64,000 bases of DNA from Ch67 sp041395845 (GCA_041395845.1 JAWKZS010000003.1:62001-126000), one strand, 5' to 3'. Shown: positions 17,151-26,485, counted from the stretch's first letter. The notes: generated by a model not told the origin, from the letters alone. A program made the numbers and translations.

Positions 17151-17277
17151 GATCATCCTTTGGCTGAAATGTCGTCTACCGCAATATAGTCCACCTGTGG
17201 CGCAAGATCGTCAATGTTCCCGCTCTCTGAACTATGCTAAAAAGGTTGTCATCACTCCGCTAACCGAGAGCGTCATC

Positions 17278-18786
17278 ATGAACACCGCAGCTACTCCCGT
17301 CCGCGTTGCCCAGTTGATCAACGGGGAATTCCAGCAAAGCCAATCCCGCGAGTGGATTGATGTCACCAACCCGGCCACCCAGGCGGTGATCGCCCAGGTG
17401 CCCTGCGCCACGCCTGCGGAAATGACCGCCGCCATCGAATCGGCCAAGGCTGCCTTCAAGGTCTGGCGCGATGTGCCGGTGCCCACCCGCGCGCGAGTGA
17501 TGCTGAAATATCAGGAGCTGCTGAAAAAACACCACGACGAAATTGCGACGATCCTGGCGCAGGAAACCGGCAAGACGTTTGAAGACGCCAAAGGCGACGT
17601 CTGGCGCGGTATCGAAGTGGTGGAGCACGCGGCGAATATTCCCAGCCTGCTGATGGGTGAAACCGTCGAAAACGTGGCGACTGCCATCGATTCCTACTCG
17701 CTGACGCAGCCGCTGGGTGTGTGTGTTGGCATCACGCCTTTCAATTTTCCCGCGATGATTCCCCTGTGGATGTTTCCGCTCGCCATCGCCTGCGGTAACA
17801 CCTTCATTCTGAAACCGTCGGAACAGGATCCGCTCACGCCGATGCGACTGGCGGAATTGTTTATCGAGGCCGGTGCGCCCCGCGATGTACTGCAGGTGGT
17901 GCACGGTCGCAAGGAGCAGGTCGATACCTTGCTGACCCATCCTGATGTGAAAGCGATTTCGTTTGTGGGCTCGGTACCGGTGGGGCAATACATTTATCAG
18001 ACCGGTACGGCGAACATGAAGCGGGTGCAGGCGTTTGCCGGCGCCAAAAACCACATGGTGGTGATGCCGGATGCCAACCGGCAGGCGGTAATCAACAACA
18101 TCGTCGGCGCATCCGTGGGTGCGGCGGGTCAACGCTGCATGGCCATCAGCGTGGCGGTGCTGGTGGGCGAAGCGAAAGACTGGATCAATGACATCAAGGA
18201 TGCGCTGGCCAGTGTGCGTCCCGGTGTGTGGAATGATCCCAAGGCGGCGTTCGGGCCGCTGATCAGCCCGCAGGCCCGTCAGCGCGTATTGAAGCTGATC
18301 GAACAAGGCAAGGCGGAAGGCGCCACCTGTCTGCTGGATGGTTCTGCCTGTGTGGTGGAAGGCTATCCCGATGGCAACTGGGTCGGCCCGACCCTGTTTG
18401 CGGATGTGACGCCGGAAATGTCCGTATATCGCGAAGAAATTTTTGGCCCGGTGTTGTGCATCGTTACAGTGGATACGCTGGAAGAGGCGATTGCCTTTAT
18501 CAACAATCATCCCTGCGGCAACGGCACTTCGATTTTCACTGCCAGCGGCGCTGCGGCGCGCAAATACCAGCATGAAATCGAAGTGGGGCAGGTGGGCATC
18601 AACGTGCCTATTCCGGTGCCGCTGCCGTTCTTCTCGTTCACCGGCTGGAAGGCATCCTTCTATGGTGACCAGCATGCCTACGGCAAACAGGCCGTGCGTT
18701 TCTATACCGAAACCAAAACCGTCACCGCGCGCTGGTTCGACAGTGATATTCCGGCGGGCCCCAACATGACCATTCACCTGAAATAA
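17278..18786 (+). CDS. mmsA: methylmalonate-semialdehyde dehydrogenase (CoA-acylating)
   Basis: A 502-residue aldehyde dehydrogenase. It oxidises methylmalonate semialdehyde to propionyl-CoA with NAD and CoA, the last step of valine catabolism. Catalytic Cys287 lies in GAAGQRCMAIS, and GAKNHMVVMPDAN is the block typical of this CoA-acylating subgroup. ATG 17278 begins the conserved N-terminus and follows GAGAG at 17266-17270. An upstream in-frame extension into the regulatory region is rejected. It is first in the operon, and a possible TATGCT -10 at 17233-17238 lacks a good -35, as expected for an activator-dependent promoter. Confidence 0.95.
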   Translation: MNTAATPVRVAQLINGEFQQSQSREWIDVTNPATQAVIAQVPCATPAEMTAAIESAKAAFKVWRDVPVPTRARVMLKYQELLKKHHDEIATILAQETGKTFEDAKGDVWRGIEVVEHAANIPSLLMGETVENVATAIDSYSLTQPLGVCVGITPFNFPAMIPLWMFPLAIACGNTFILKPSEQDPLTPMRLAELFIEAGAPRDVLQVVHGRKEQVDTLLTHPDVKAISFVGSVPVGQYIYQTGTANMKRVQAFAGAKNHMVVMPDANRQAVINNIVGASVGAAGQRCMAISVAVLVGEAKDWINDIKDALASVRPGVWNDPKAAFGPLISPQARQRVLKLIEQGKAEGATCLLDGSACVVEGYPDGNWVGPTLFADVTPEMSVYREEIFGPVLCIVTVDTLEEAIAFINNHPCGNGTSIFTASGAAARKYQHEIEVGQVGINVPIPVPLPFFSFTGWKASFYGDQHAYGKQAVRFYTETKTVTARWFDSDIPAGPNMTIHLK

Positions 18787-18791
18787 TCGCC

Positions 18792-19952
18792 ATGGACTTC
18801 AATCTCAGCGACGATCAGAAAGCCTTTCAGGAATCCGCCCGGGCGTTTGCCCGGCTGGAACTGCAACCTCATGCGGCCCAGTGGGATGCCGATGCCTATT
18901 TTCCGGTGGAAGTGATCCGCAAGGCCGGCGCCCTGGGATTCTGCGGTATCTATGCCCCGGAATCCGCCGGCGGCATGGGGCTGTCGCGGCTGGATGCCCA
19001 TCTGATTTTTGAACAGCTCGCTTACGGTTGCACGGCCACCACGGCGTACATCACGATTCACAATATGTGCACCTGGATGTTGACCAGTTTCGGCAGCGAC
19101 GCATTGGTGGCACAGTGGGGTGCAGCGCTGACCAGCGGCGATCTGCTGGCATCCTATTGCCTGACCGAACCCAATGCGGGATCGGATGCGGCGTCACTGA
19201 AAACCAGCGCGCGGCGCGATGGCGACCACTACATCATCAACGGCAGCAAGTGTTTCATTTCCGGTGCCGGTTCCACCGATGTGTTGATCCTGATGGCGCG
19301 CACCGGTGGCGAAGGCGCAAAAGGCATTTCCTGCCTGGTCGTGCCGGCCGACAGTGATGGCATCAGCTACGGCCGCAAGGAAGAAAAACTCGGCTGGAAC
19401 TGTCAGCCTACCCGTACTATCACCTTCGACAATGTGCGCATTCCGGTAACGAACCGCATCGGTAACGAAGGCGATGGCTTCAAGCTGGCGATGAAAGGGT
19501 TGGACGGCGGCCGCATCAATATCGCGACCTGTTCGCTCGGCACAGCGCAGGCAGCACTGGATACTGCACAGCGTTATCTGAATGAGCGCAAGCAGTTCGG
19601 TCAGGCCATCGGCAATTTCCAGGCGCTGCAGTTCAAGCTGGCGGACATGGCCACCGAACTCGTAGCGGCACGACAGATGGTGCGACTGGCGGCCTGCAAA
19701 CTCGACGAGCAGGACCCGGAAGCCACGCTGTACTGTGCGATGGCAAAACGCTTTGCTACCGATGCCGGGTTTGCCATCTGCAACGAAGCCCTGCAGATTC
19801 ATGGCGGCTATGGCTACATTCGCGAATACCCGCTGGAGCGCTATCTGCGGGACAATCGGGTGCACCAGATTCTGGAAGGCACCAACGAGATCATGCGTCA
19901 TATCATCGCGCGCCGTCTGTTGCTGGAAGGCGCCACGGAGTTACTGCAATGA
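18792..19952 (+). CDS. isobutyryl-CoA dehydrogenase (acyl-CoA dehydrogenase family)
   Basis: A 386-residue FAD-dependent acyl-CoA dehydrogenase. In this operon it most likely oxidises isobutyryl-CoA to methacrylyl-CoA. Family blocks are clear: CLTEPNAGSDAASLKTSA, ERKQFGQAIGNFQALQFKLADM, and QIHGGYGYIREYPLERYLRD. ILEGTNEIMRH is the C-terminal signature with the glutamate of the catalytic loop. Length matches the family. It starts six bases after mmsA ends and overlaps the next gene by four bases (ATGA), so translation is probably coupled. A short-branched-chain or butyryl specificity cannot be excluded from sequence alone. Confidence 0.88.
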   Translation: MDFNLSDDQKAFQESARAFARLELQPHAAQWDADAYFPVEVIRKAGALGFCGIYAPESAGGMGLSRLDAHLIFEQLAYGCTATTAYITIHNMCTWMLTSFGSDALVAQWGAALTSGDLLASYCLTEPNAGSDAASLKTSARRDGDHYIINGSKCFISGAGSTDVLILMARTGGEGAKGISCLVVPADSDGISYGRKEEKLGWNCQPTRTITFDNVRIPVTNRIGNEGDGFKLAMKGLDGGRINIATCSLGTAQAALDTAQRYLNERKQFGQAIGNFQALQFKLADMATELVAARQMVRLAACKLDEQDPEATLYCAMAKRFATDAGFAICNEALQIHGGYGYIREYPLERYLRDNRVHQILEGTNEIMRHIIARRLLLEGATELLQ

Positions 19953-21064
19953 CCGATGTTGTACTGTTTGAAACCCTGGCAGCCAGCCAGGGGAAAAAAA
20001 TCGGTGTCGCGACACTGAATGTAGAAAAGAAACTCAATTCCCTGAGCGCCGAGATGGTGAAACTGCTGTTGCCGCAACTGCAGGCGTGGGAACAGGATGA
20101 AACGATTGCCTGCGTGCTGCTGCAGGGTGCCGGTGACAAGGCCTTCTGTGCGGGTGGCGATGTTAAGGCGCTGCACGACAAGATCAAAGCCGTAGGTCCG
20201 CTGCAGGCACTGACGTTCTGTCAGGATTTTTTTGAAAACGAATACCGCCTCGATTATCTGATTCACCGTTATCGCAAACCGCTGATCCTGTGGGGTCATG
20301 GCATTGTGATGGGTGGAGGCATCGGTTTGATGTCCGGTGCGTCCCATCGGGTGGTCACAGAAGCGTCCCGGCTGGCGATGCCGGAAATTACCATCGGCCT
20401 GTACCCGGATGTGGGCGGCACCTGGTTCCTCAATCACGCACCGGGGCGCACTGGCCTGTTCCTGGGGCTGACGGGCGCCAATATCAATGCGGCGGACGCG
20501 CTGTTTGTCGGCATGGCGGATCGCTTTATTCCTGCTGCGAATAAAGCGTCTGTGATCGCCGCGCTGCAACAGGTGGTCTGGGAAACCGATGCCAAACAGC
20601 ATCACGGTCAGGTCAGTCATGTGTTGCGGGAATTCGAAGATCTGGCTGCGTTGCCGGCCTCGCTGGTGCGGAATAACTACGATCTGATCCAGCAGCTGAC
20701 CGACGGCGATACCTGTGCGGATGTCGTACACAATATCCTGTCGCATACCACCGACGATCCCTGGCTCGGCAAGGCAATCGCCACCCTGAAAAAGGGTTGT
20801 CCGATGACGGCACATCTGGTGTTCGAACAACTACAGCGCGGTAAGAAGTGGTCGCTGGAGCAGGTGTTCCAGATGGAGCTGGTGATGTCCGTGCAATGCT
20901 GTCTGCATCCGGATTTTCCCGAGGGCGTGCGCGCATTGCTGGTGGACAAGGATGGTCAGCCCCGCTGGCAGCATGAGTCGGTTGCCAGTGTCCCGGCGGA
21001 CTGGATCGAACAGCATTTCACTTCACCCTGGGCGCAGCATCCGCTCGCCGGTCTGGGTCACTAA
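19949..21064 (+). CDS. 3-hydroxyisobutyryl-CoA hydrolase (crotonase superfamily)
   Basis: A 371-residue crotonase-fold protein. Plain enoyl-CoA hydratases are about 260 residues; the extra length and the block GGGIGLMSGASHRVVTEASR followed by PEITIGLYPDVGGTWFL fit the hydrolase subgroup. The oxyanion-hole segment is CAGGDVKAL. It would release 3-hydroxyisobutyrate from its CoA ester between the dehydratase/hydratase step and MmsB. Starts inside the stop of the preceding gene (ATGA overlap). A hydratase role is less likely but not excluded, and no separate hydratase gene is in this operon. Confidence 0.87.
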   Translation: MTDVVLFETLAASQGKKIGVATLNVEKKLNSLSAEMVKLLLPQLQAWEQDETIACVLLQGAGDKAFCAGGDVKALHDKIKAVGPLQALTFCQDFFENEYRLDYLIHRYRKPLILWGHGIVMGGGIGLMSGASHRVVTEASRLAMPEITIGLYPDVGGTWFLNHAPGRTGLFLGLTGANINAADALFVGMADRFIPAANKASVIAALQQVVWETDAKQHHGQVSHVLREFEDLAALPASLVRNNYDLIQQLTDGDTCADVVHNILSHTTDDPWLGKAIATLKKGCPMTAHLVFEQLQRGKKWSLEQVFQMELVMSVQCCLHPDFPEGVRALLVDKDGQPRWQHESVASVPADWIEQHFTSPWAQHPLAGLGH

Positions 21065-21082
21065 ACTCACAGGATCATCACC

Positions 21083-21970
21083 ATGGCAAAGATCGGTTTT
21101 ATCGGCGTTGGCAATATGGGCGGCCCCATGGCCTGCAATCTGGTGAAGGCAGGACATCAGGTCAAGGTGTTTGATCTGTCGGCTGCCCTGGTGCAATCCG
21201 TGGTGGAGCAGGGTGCGCAGGCGGCAGCGTCAGCCATCGACGCTGCATCCGGTGTGGATGTCTTCATTTCCATGCTGCCCTCCGGTCAGATCGTTGAAGA
21301 CCTTTATCTGCATCAGACCCGCCTGCTGGATCATCTGGATGCCCATACATTGGTGATCGATTGCTCCACCATCGCACCGGAAAACGCCATTAATGTGGCC
21401 AGGGCCGCTCAGCAGAAAGGCATTGCAACCCTGGATGCGCCGGTGTCCGGCGGTGTCGGTGGCGCCAAGGCGGGTACGCTCACATTTATCGTCGGTGGCG
21501 ACAAGGTAGCGTTCGAACAGGCGGAACCGGTGTTGCGCTGCATGGGTAAAAACGTGTTTCACGCAGGCAATCATGGTGCCGGTCAGATCGCGAAAATCTG
21601 CAACAACATGCTGCTGGCGGTGCACATGATCGGTACGGCGGAAGCATTACAGCTGGGTGTGGACAACGGCCTCGATCCGGCGGTGCTGTCGCAGATCATG
21701 TTGCAGAGTTCTGGTCGCAACTGGTCGCTGGAACTCTACAATCCGTGGCCGGGTGTCATGCCCAATGTACCCGCGTCCAATGATTACAACGGTGGTTTTC
21801 AGGTGAACCTGATGAACAAGGATCTGGGTCTGGCGCTGGAAGCCGCGCTGCACAGTCACAGTGCCACGCCGATGGGTGCGCTGGCAAAATCCCTGTTTGA
21901 ACTGCACGGTGCCAAAGGTTTCGGCAAAAAGGATTTTTCCAGCATTCAGAAACTGTTTGAAAAACAGTAA
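21083..21970 (+). CDS. mmsB: 3-hydroxyisobutyrate dehydrogenase
   Basis: A 295-residue NAD-dependent beta-hydroxyacid dehydrogenase that oxidises 3-hydroxyisobutyrate to methylmalonate semialdehyde. The nucleotide-binding motif GFIGVGNMG opens the protein. Substrate block DAPVSGGVGGAKAGTLTFIV and catalytic Lys171 in GAGQIAKICNNML are present. Normal length. Last gene of the mmsA operon, 18 bases after the hydrolase, and followed by a clear terminator. Confidence 0.95.
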   Translation: MAKIGFIGVGNMGGPMACNLVKAGHQVKVFDLSAALVQSVVEQGAQAAASAIDAASGVDVFISMLPSGQIVEDLYLHQTRLLDHLDAHTLVIDCSTIAPENAINVARAAQQKGIATLDAPVSGGVGGAKAGTLTFIVGGDKVAFEQAEPVLRCMGKNVFHAGNHGAGQIAKICNNMLLAVHMIGTAEALQLGVDNGLDPAVLSQIMLQSSGRNWSLELYNPWPGVMPNVPASNDYNGGFQVNLMNKDLGLALEAALHSHSATPMGALAKSLFELHGAKGFGKKDFSSIQKLFEKQ

Positions 21971-21994
21971 GCGGTCATCACATGCCGCAGGCAA

Positions 21995-22026
21995 CAAAAA
22001 AGGCGCCATTAATGGGCGCCTTTTTT
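21995..22026. terminator. bidirectional terminator between mmsB and the HDOD gene
   Basis: AAAAAAGGCGCC and GGCGCCTTTTTT are reverse complements around a 7-base AT-rich centre. It serves the end of the mms operon on plus and of the HDOD gene on minus. Confidence 0.92.
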
Positions 22027-22042
22027 ATTGCTGTCAACCGCG

Positions 22043-22891
22043 TCAGCCAGCCTGCAGCATGGCCATGGCGGCTTCCATTTCTGCCGACAGATCTTCGTTC
22101 TCGCCATCTTCCATATTGGGTTCCAGTCCGACACGCTTGAACGCACTGATCTTGCCCCAGTCCATCTGCATGAAGGGATGCTCTTTCTGGCCCATGTAGG
22201 TCTGCAGATTCGCCACCATCACGATGTCAGCGTAATCCGGTTTGTCGGTCTTGGTGTCGCGGTGGAATTTTGTGTAGTTGGCTGGCACATCCACCAATTC
22301 CTTCGGGAAGTCCCAGGATTGCAGGATGCGCACGCCCACCTGTGGATGGATCATCTCAATCACTTTCTGCAGGGTGATCGGATCGTTCAGGCGATCGGAC
22401 TCTTCCGCATAGGTCAGGATGGGCAGAATGCCGATTTCATGAATCAGGCCGGCCAGTGTCGCCTGATCCGGCTTCAGTTTGGTGTAGTGGCGGCAGATCA
22501 CGTTGGCGATGCCGGCCACTTCGGTGCTGTGGGCCCAAGACTTGCGCATCAGCTTGTCGATGAAATCCGAGGTGGCCTGGAACATCTGTTCCATCGCCAG
22601 CCCTGTCACCAGATTCGAAATGCAGGTGATGCCGAGGCGGGCGATGGCCATCTGCACATCCTGGATTTCCCGGGCGCCGCGCATGATCGGGCTATTGGCG
22701 ACCTTGATGATCCTTGCCGTCATGGCGGCATCGGTGTTCACGACTTTCGCCAGATCACCGGCGGATGCGTTGTTGTCTTCGGCGACTTCTCGGGCCTTCA
22801 GTGCGACTTCGGGCAGCGTTGGCAGTACCAGCTGGTCGTTGTCGATCAGATCATTGATTTCCTGCAGGACGACTTCTGCGACATGCGTCAT
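22043..22891 (-). CDS. HDOD domain signalling protein
   Basis: A 282-residue soluble protein dominated by an HDOD domain (about residues 15-215), the HD-related output domain lacking most phosphohydrolase residues. Landmarks are LPTLPEVALKAREVAEDNN, IIKVANSPIMRG and HSTEVAGIANVI; IHEIG replaces a catalytic HD pair. The tail is acidic (NMEDGENEDLSAEMEAAM). HDOD proteins act in signalling and regulation, often of motility or virulence; the partner here is unknown. It is a single-gene unit converging on mmsB. Confidence 0.85.
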   Translation of the reverse strand: MTHVAEVVLQEINDLIDNDQLVLPTLPEVALKAREVAEDNNASAGDLAKVVNTDAAMTARIIKVANSPIMRGAREIQDVQMAIARLGITCISNLVTGLAMEQMFQATSDFIDKLMRKSWAHSTEVAGIANVICRHYTKLKPDQATLAGLIHEIGILPILTYAEESDRLNDPITLQKVIEMIHPQVGVRILQSWDFPKELVDVPANYTKFHRDTKTDKPDYADIVMVANLQTYMGQKEHPFMQMDWGKISAFKRVGLEPNMEDGENEDLSAEMEAAMAMLQAG

Positions 22892-22978
22892 CGGGGCGTT
22901 GCTCCACTTCCGGTCTAACGGACCATGCCAGGTGATGGCCCGGTTTGAATAGGAAAGGAGGCGAACGCCGCCTCCTTG

Positions 22979-23986
22979 TTAATTAGTTATAGCATAGGGC
23001 ATGGGAATGAGCCGGAGGTTGGTGCTTTCATTTGGTTCTAATCGCAGGGATTCTGATTCCGCAGCGGCTGTTTTCAGCGCGGCCAGTACCAGGAGTGAGT
23101 GGTCGTTCACAAAGGCTGCCTGTAACACATTGCCGGCAGTCTGGCCGCTGGCATTGATGACGTTCAGGCCTGCATCCGCAGTAGTGGCGTCTGCTTCCAG
23201 CAGGTAGGCACGCACCTTGGTCTGACCGCGGTAATGAATCCGCGCCACGATCTCCTGGCCCTTGTAGCAGCCTTTCTTGAAGCTTATCCCGCCTACCAGA
23301 TCGTAATTGAACTCCTGGGGAATCCACTGTTCGCTCTGTGCTGGCAGGATCTGGGCAATGCCCTTGTGCAACTGGTCCAGCCACCAGACATTATCACCGG
23401 CCAGAGTGGCTCCATCGGCGTGGAGCTGCTGCAACGCAGCGCTGGCCTGATCGGCCGGTACCAGTGCCAAAAACGTTTGCTGATCCAGGCAGGCCACAAG
23501 CCCCGTTGCCCCAGTCGCGACCTTGCCTGCCTCCAGGTCTGCACCCCCAATTCGTGCGGCCCAGCGCCGGGCGTCGGGCCCCAGCAGCGCCAGTGGCCAC
23601 AGGCTGGTGTCCAGGCTCAGTGTCGCCTTGGAAAACATCGCGTATTTGGCGAGTGCAGCGCGGGTGGGTTCCCCCTGGCCTTTGGGCAACAGCAACAGGA
23701 AGTCCTCGCCCTGCGGCAGGGCATAGAAGCTGGCCTGTACCCGGCCCTTCACATTGCAGTGGGCTCCCAGGCGGATCTGGCCCTGGCGCACTTCACGAAA
23801 ATCGCAGGTGGTCTGCCCCTGCAGGAAGGTCTCGGCATCCGCACCGCTGACCCGGATCAGGTCCAGGCTGCTGATACAGGCCGCCAGTGAATTGCCGGCC
23901 AGCAGGTCGCTACTTTCTTCTGTCAGTGAACGCACATGCAGACCCCATTGCGGATGCTGATGGAAAGCCTGGATCGATTGCCACAT
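22979..23986 (-). CDS. ygfZ: tRNA-modifying / Fe-S assembly protein YgfZ
   Basis: A 335-residue folate-binding protein of the GcvT-like family. The YgfZ signature is KKGCYKGQEIVARIHYRG with its conserved cysteine. YgfZ helps maintain certain Fe-S enzymes, including the tRNA thiomethylase MiaB, probably with tetrahydrofolate. The N-terminal folate-type domain has LDLIRVSGADAETFLQGQ. It is divergent from sdhE, a widely conserved pairing in Gammaproteobacteria. Confidence 0.93.
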   Translation of the reverse strand: MWQSIQAFHQHPQWGLHVRSLTEESSDLLAGNSLAACISSLDLIRVSGADAETFLQGQTTCDFREVRQGQIRLGAHCNVKGRVQASFYALPQGEDFLLLLPKGQGEPTRAALAKYAMFSKATLSLDTSLWPLALLGPDARRWAARIGGADLEAGKVATGATGLVACLDQQTFLALVPADQASAALQQLHADGATLAGDNVWWLDQLHKGIAQILPAQSEQWIPQEFNYDLVGGISFKKGCYKGQEIVARIHYRGQTKVRAYLLEADATTADAGLNVINASGQTAGNVLQAAFVNDHSLLVLAALKTAAAESESLRLEPNESTNLRLIPMPYAITN

Positions 23987-24132
23987 AACGTCTTCATCCC
24001 GTTGATATCCCGAAAGAAGCAGTCATGATACGGCAGCGCGGGCAATTTGCCAGCAGGCTGTTGATCCAGGTCGATAGGATTGCGTTGCCGGTTTGCCTAT
24101 AATCCCGCCCCTGCAAGCAGGAGTCCGCAAAC

Positions 24133-24399
24133 ATGACCGATCCCAACGAATCCCCCGCCGACAAGGCCCGCCGCCTGGCCTGGCAATGCCGTCGCGGCAT
24201 CAAGGAAGTGGAAGTGGTGCTGGTGCCGTTCTTTGAGCAGCATTTCCAGCAGCTTTCCCCCGAAGACCAGCTGCTGTTCGAGCGCTTTCTCGAGGAGCAC
24301 GATGTCGATATGTTCGAGTGGTTCACCAAGCGCACCTTGCCGGAACAGCCGGATCTGGCCCGTATTGTCAGCATGGTGCTGTTCGGTGTGGACGCCTGA
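24133..24399 (+). CDS. sdhE: succinate dehydrogenase flavinylation factor SdhE
   Basis: An 88-residue protein of the SdhE/YgfY family, needed for covalent FAD attachment to succinate dehydrogenase and fumarate reductase flavoproteins. The functional RGXXE motif is RGIKE at residues 21-25, and the rest has the usual acidic helical pattern (LFERFLEEHDVDMFEWF). Normal length. AGCAGGAG lies upstream. It overlaps the next gene, ygfX, by 14 bases, as in other species. Confidence 0.93.
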   Translation: MTDPNESPADKARRLAWQCRRGIKEVEVVLVPFFEQHFQQLSPEDQLLFERFLEEHDVDMFEWFTKRTLPEQPDLARIVSMVLFGVDA

Positions 24400-24820
24400 T
24401 CTGAATATCGGCGCCAGTCCGGCGCTGTGCGGGCTGATCCTCTTGACCCATGGCGCTGTCATCGCGGTGCTGTTGCAATGGCAGCCTTACGGTATCTGGC
24501 TGATGCCGGTCGCCGCCGTCAGCCTGATCTGGTCAACCCTGTTGCACGGTCTGCGCTGCCTGCCCTGGTCGATCCGGCGAGTCTGGCTGGGTGATGATGG
24601 CTGGTATTGCGAACGTCGTAGCGGCGTGCAGGAGGGGCCGTTTCGCTTGCATCCCGCGTCGCGGGTGGATGGTCGTTTCATTCGTCTGAGTCTTGCGCGG
24701 CCCTGGCGCTGGCCACTGCACCTGCTGCTCACGGCCCGCACCAGCGGCGAAGAGGCCTTCCGCCAGCTGCAGGTATTCCTGCGCTGGGCTCCCGACAAGG
24801 ATCAGGCGGCCGGGCGATAG
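24386..24820 (+). CDS. ygfX: YgfX-like membrane protein
   Basis: A 144-residue protein with two membrane helices near the N-terminus (LCGLILLTHGAVIAVLL; IWLMPVAAVSLIWSTLL) and a short C-terminal cytoplasmic domain rich in Trp and Arg. This layout and the sdhE neighbour identify the YgfX/CptA family. It has been described as a toxin acting on cytoskeletal proteins with SdhE/CptB, a claim that is debated. The start is taken as GTG 24386 inside the end of sdhE, since no ATG fits; this is uncertain. Its last 19 bases overlap the convergent nadB end. Confidence 0.78.
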   Translation: MWTPDLNIGASPALCGLILLTHGAVIAVLLQWQPYGIWLMPVAAVSLIWSTLLHGLRCLPWSIRRVWLGDDGWYCERRSGVQEGPFRLHPASRVDGRFIRLSLARPWRWPLHLLLTARTSGEEAFRQLQVFLRWAPDKDQAAGR

Positions 24821-26412
24821 TTGGGCGGTACCAGCACAGTGTCGTGCGCTTCCGGCAGCAGGTCCGGGTAATCCAGCGTGTAATGCAGGCCGCGACTTTC
24901 CTTTCTGGCCAAGGCGCAGTTGATGATCAGCTCCGCCACCAGCACCAGATTGCGCAGTTCAATCAGGTCATTGCTTACCTTGTAATTGCTGTAATACTCC
25001 AGGATTTCCTTCTGCAACACCTGCACCCGGTGACTGGCCCGCTGCAGCCGTTTGTCAGTACGCACAATGCCCACGTAGTCCCACATGAAACGGCGCAGTT
25101 CGTCCCAGTTGTGGGAGATCACCACGTCTTCATCGGAATCGGTGACCTGGCTTTCATCCCAGTCAGGAATCGCAATGTTATCAACTGGCGCAGCAATGCG
25201 TGCAGCCATGTCCTGGCAGGCTGCAATAGCGAACACCATGCATTCCAGCAGGGAATTGCTGGCCAGGCGGTTGGCACCGTGCAGCCCGGTAAACGCGGTT
25301 TCGCCGATGGCATACAGGCCATTCATATCAGTGCGGCCATGCAGATCTGTCACCACGCCGCCGCAGGTGAAATGGGCGGCGGGCACCACCGGAATCGGCT
25401 CTTGCGTGATATCAATGCCGAATTCCAGGCAACGCTCATAAATGGTCGGGAAGTGGGATTTGATGAAGTCTGCCGGTTTGTGGCTGATGTCCAGGTAAAC
25501 GCAATCCAGACCGAGCCGTTTCATTTCGTGGTCGATCGCGCGGGCCACGATATCACGGGGCGCCAGCTCCAGACGGTCATCGAAGTCCTGCATGAAGCGG
25601 GTGCCGTCCGGGCGCTTCAGTTGGCCGCCTTCGCCACGCATGGCTTCGGTAATCAGGAAATTGCCGGCCTGCGGATGATAGAGGCAGGTTGGGTGAAACT
25701 GGTTGAATTCCATGTTGCCCACCCGGCAGCCGGCGCGCCAGGCCATTGCAATGCCATCACCGGTGGCCACATCCGGATTGGACGTATACAGATAGGCTTT
25801 GCTCGCACCGCCGGTCGCCAATACCACAAAGCGGGCCTCGTGCACTTCCACCTGGCCGGTATCGTTGTTCAGTACATACGCCCCCAGCACCCGGTTGCCG
25901 GGCAGTCCCAGCTTCTGCGTCGTGATCAGATCGATCGCCACCCGGGATTCGAACAGTGCGACATTGGTCTGCTGCTTGACCTTTTCGATCAGGGTCGAGG
26001 AGATGGCAAAGCCGGTGGCGTCGGCAGCGTGGATCACCCGGCGGTGACTGTGGCCACCCTCTCGGGTCAGGTGATATTCCAGCTGACCGTTGCCGAGCTG
26101 CTCCGTGGTGAACCCCACACCCTGGTCGATCAGCCAGCGGATGGCGGCGGGGCCATTGGAAACGGTCTGGCGCACGGCATCTTCATGGCAGAGTCCGGCG
26201 CCGGCAATCAGTGTGTCCTCTACATGGGCCTCCACCGAATCGCTCTCATCCAGTACCGCCGCCACGCCACCCTGAGCGTAGTAAGTGTTGGCAGCCGTCA
26301 GGGGGCCCTTGCTCAGGACGCCGACCCGCAGATGGGCGGACAGATGCAGCGCCGTGGTCAGGCCGGCAGCACCGCTGCCAATCACCAGAATATCGTGGTT
26401 GAATCGCGTCAT
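24802..26412 (-). CDS. nadB: L-aspartate oxidase
   Basis: A 536-residue flavoprotein that oxidises L-aspartate to iminoaspartate, the first step of de novo NAD synthesis. The FAD-binding motif is VIGSGAAGLTTALHL. Family blocks YYAQGGVAAV, HPTCLYHP and GLYAIGETAFTGLHGANRLA, the last split over the FAD site, are present. ATG 26412 is five bases after GGAATGA. The C-terminus overlaps ygfX by 19 bases on the opposite strand. It is divergent from rpoE, as in many Gammaproteobacteria. Confidence 0.96.
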   Translation of the reverse strand: MTRFNHDILVIGSGAAGLTTALHLSAHLRVGVLSKGPLTAANTYYAQGGVAAVLDESDSVEAHVEDTLIAGAGLCHEDAVRQTVSNGPAAIRWLIDQGVGFTTEQLGNGQLEYHLTREGGHSHRRVIHAADATGFAISSTLIEKVKQQTNVALFESRVAIDLITTQKLGLPGNRVLGAYVLNNDTGQVEVHEARFVVLATGGASKAYLYTSNPDVATGDGIAMAWRAGCRVGNMEFNQFHPTCLYHPQAGNFLITEAMRGEGGQLKRPDGTRFMQDFDDRLELAPRDIVARAIDHEMKRLGLDCVYLDISHKPADFIKSHFPTIYERCLEFGIDITQEPIPVVPAAHFTCGGVVTDLHGRTDMNGLYAIGETAFTGLHGANRLASNSLLECMVFAIAACQDMAARIAAPVDNIAIPDWDESQVTDSDEDVVISHNWDELRRFMWDYVGIVRTDKRLQRASHRVQVLQKEILEYYSNYKVSNDLIELRNLVLVAELIINCALARKESRGLHYTLDYPDLLPEAHDTVLVPPNYRPAA

Positions 26413-26432
26413 TCGTCATTCCAGACAGAAAA

Positions 26433-26451
26433 GGCCTGCAGGTCACAGGCC
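26433..26451 (-). promoter_or_regulatory. leader hairpin upstream of nadB
   Basis: GGCCTG and CAGGCC, seven bases apart, would form a hairpin in the nadB leader, about 20 bases before the start codon. Its role, if any, is unknown. Confidence 0.3.
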
Positions 26452-26485
26452 AAAGAACATTGTCGCCAGATAGCAAGTTGCCGCT

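Noticed and set aside
17260..18777. 505-residue minus frame opposite mmsA
   Set aside because: Shadow of mmsA with no family match and no start signal.
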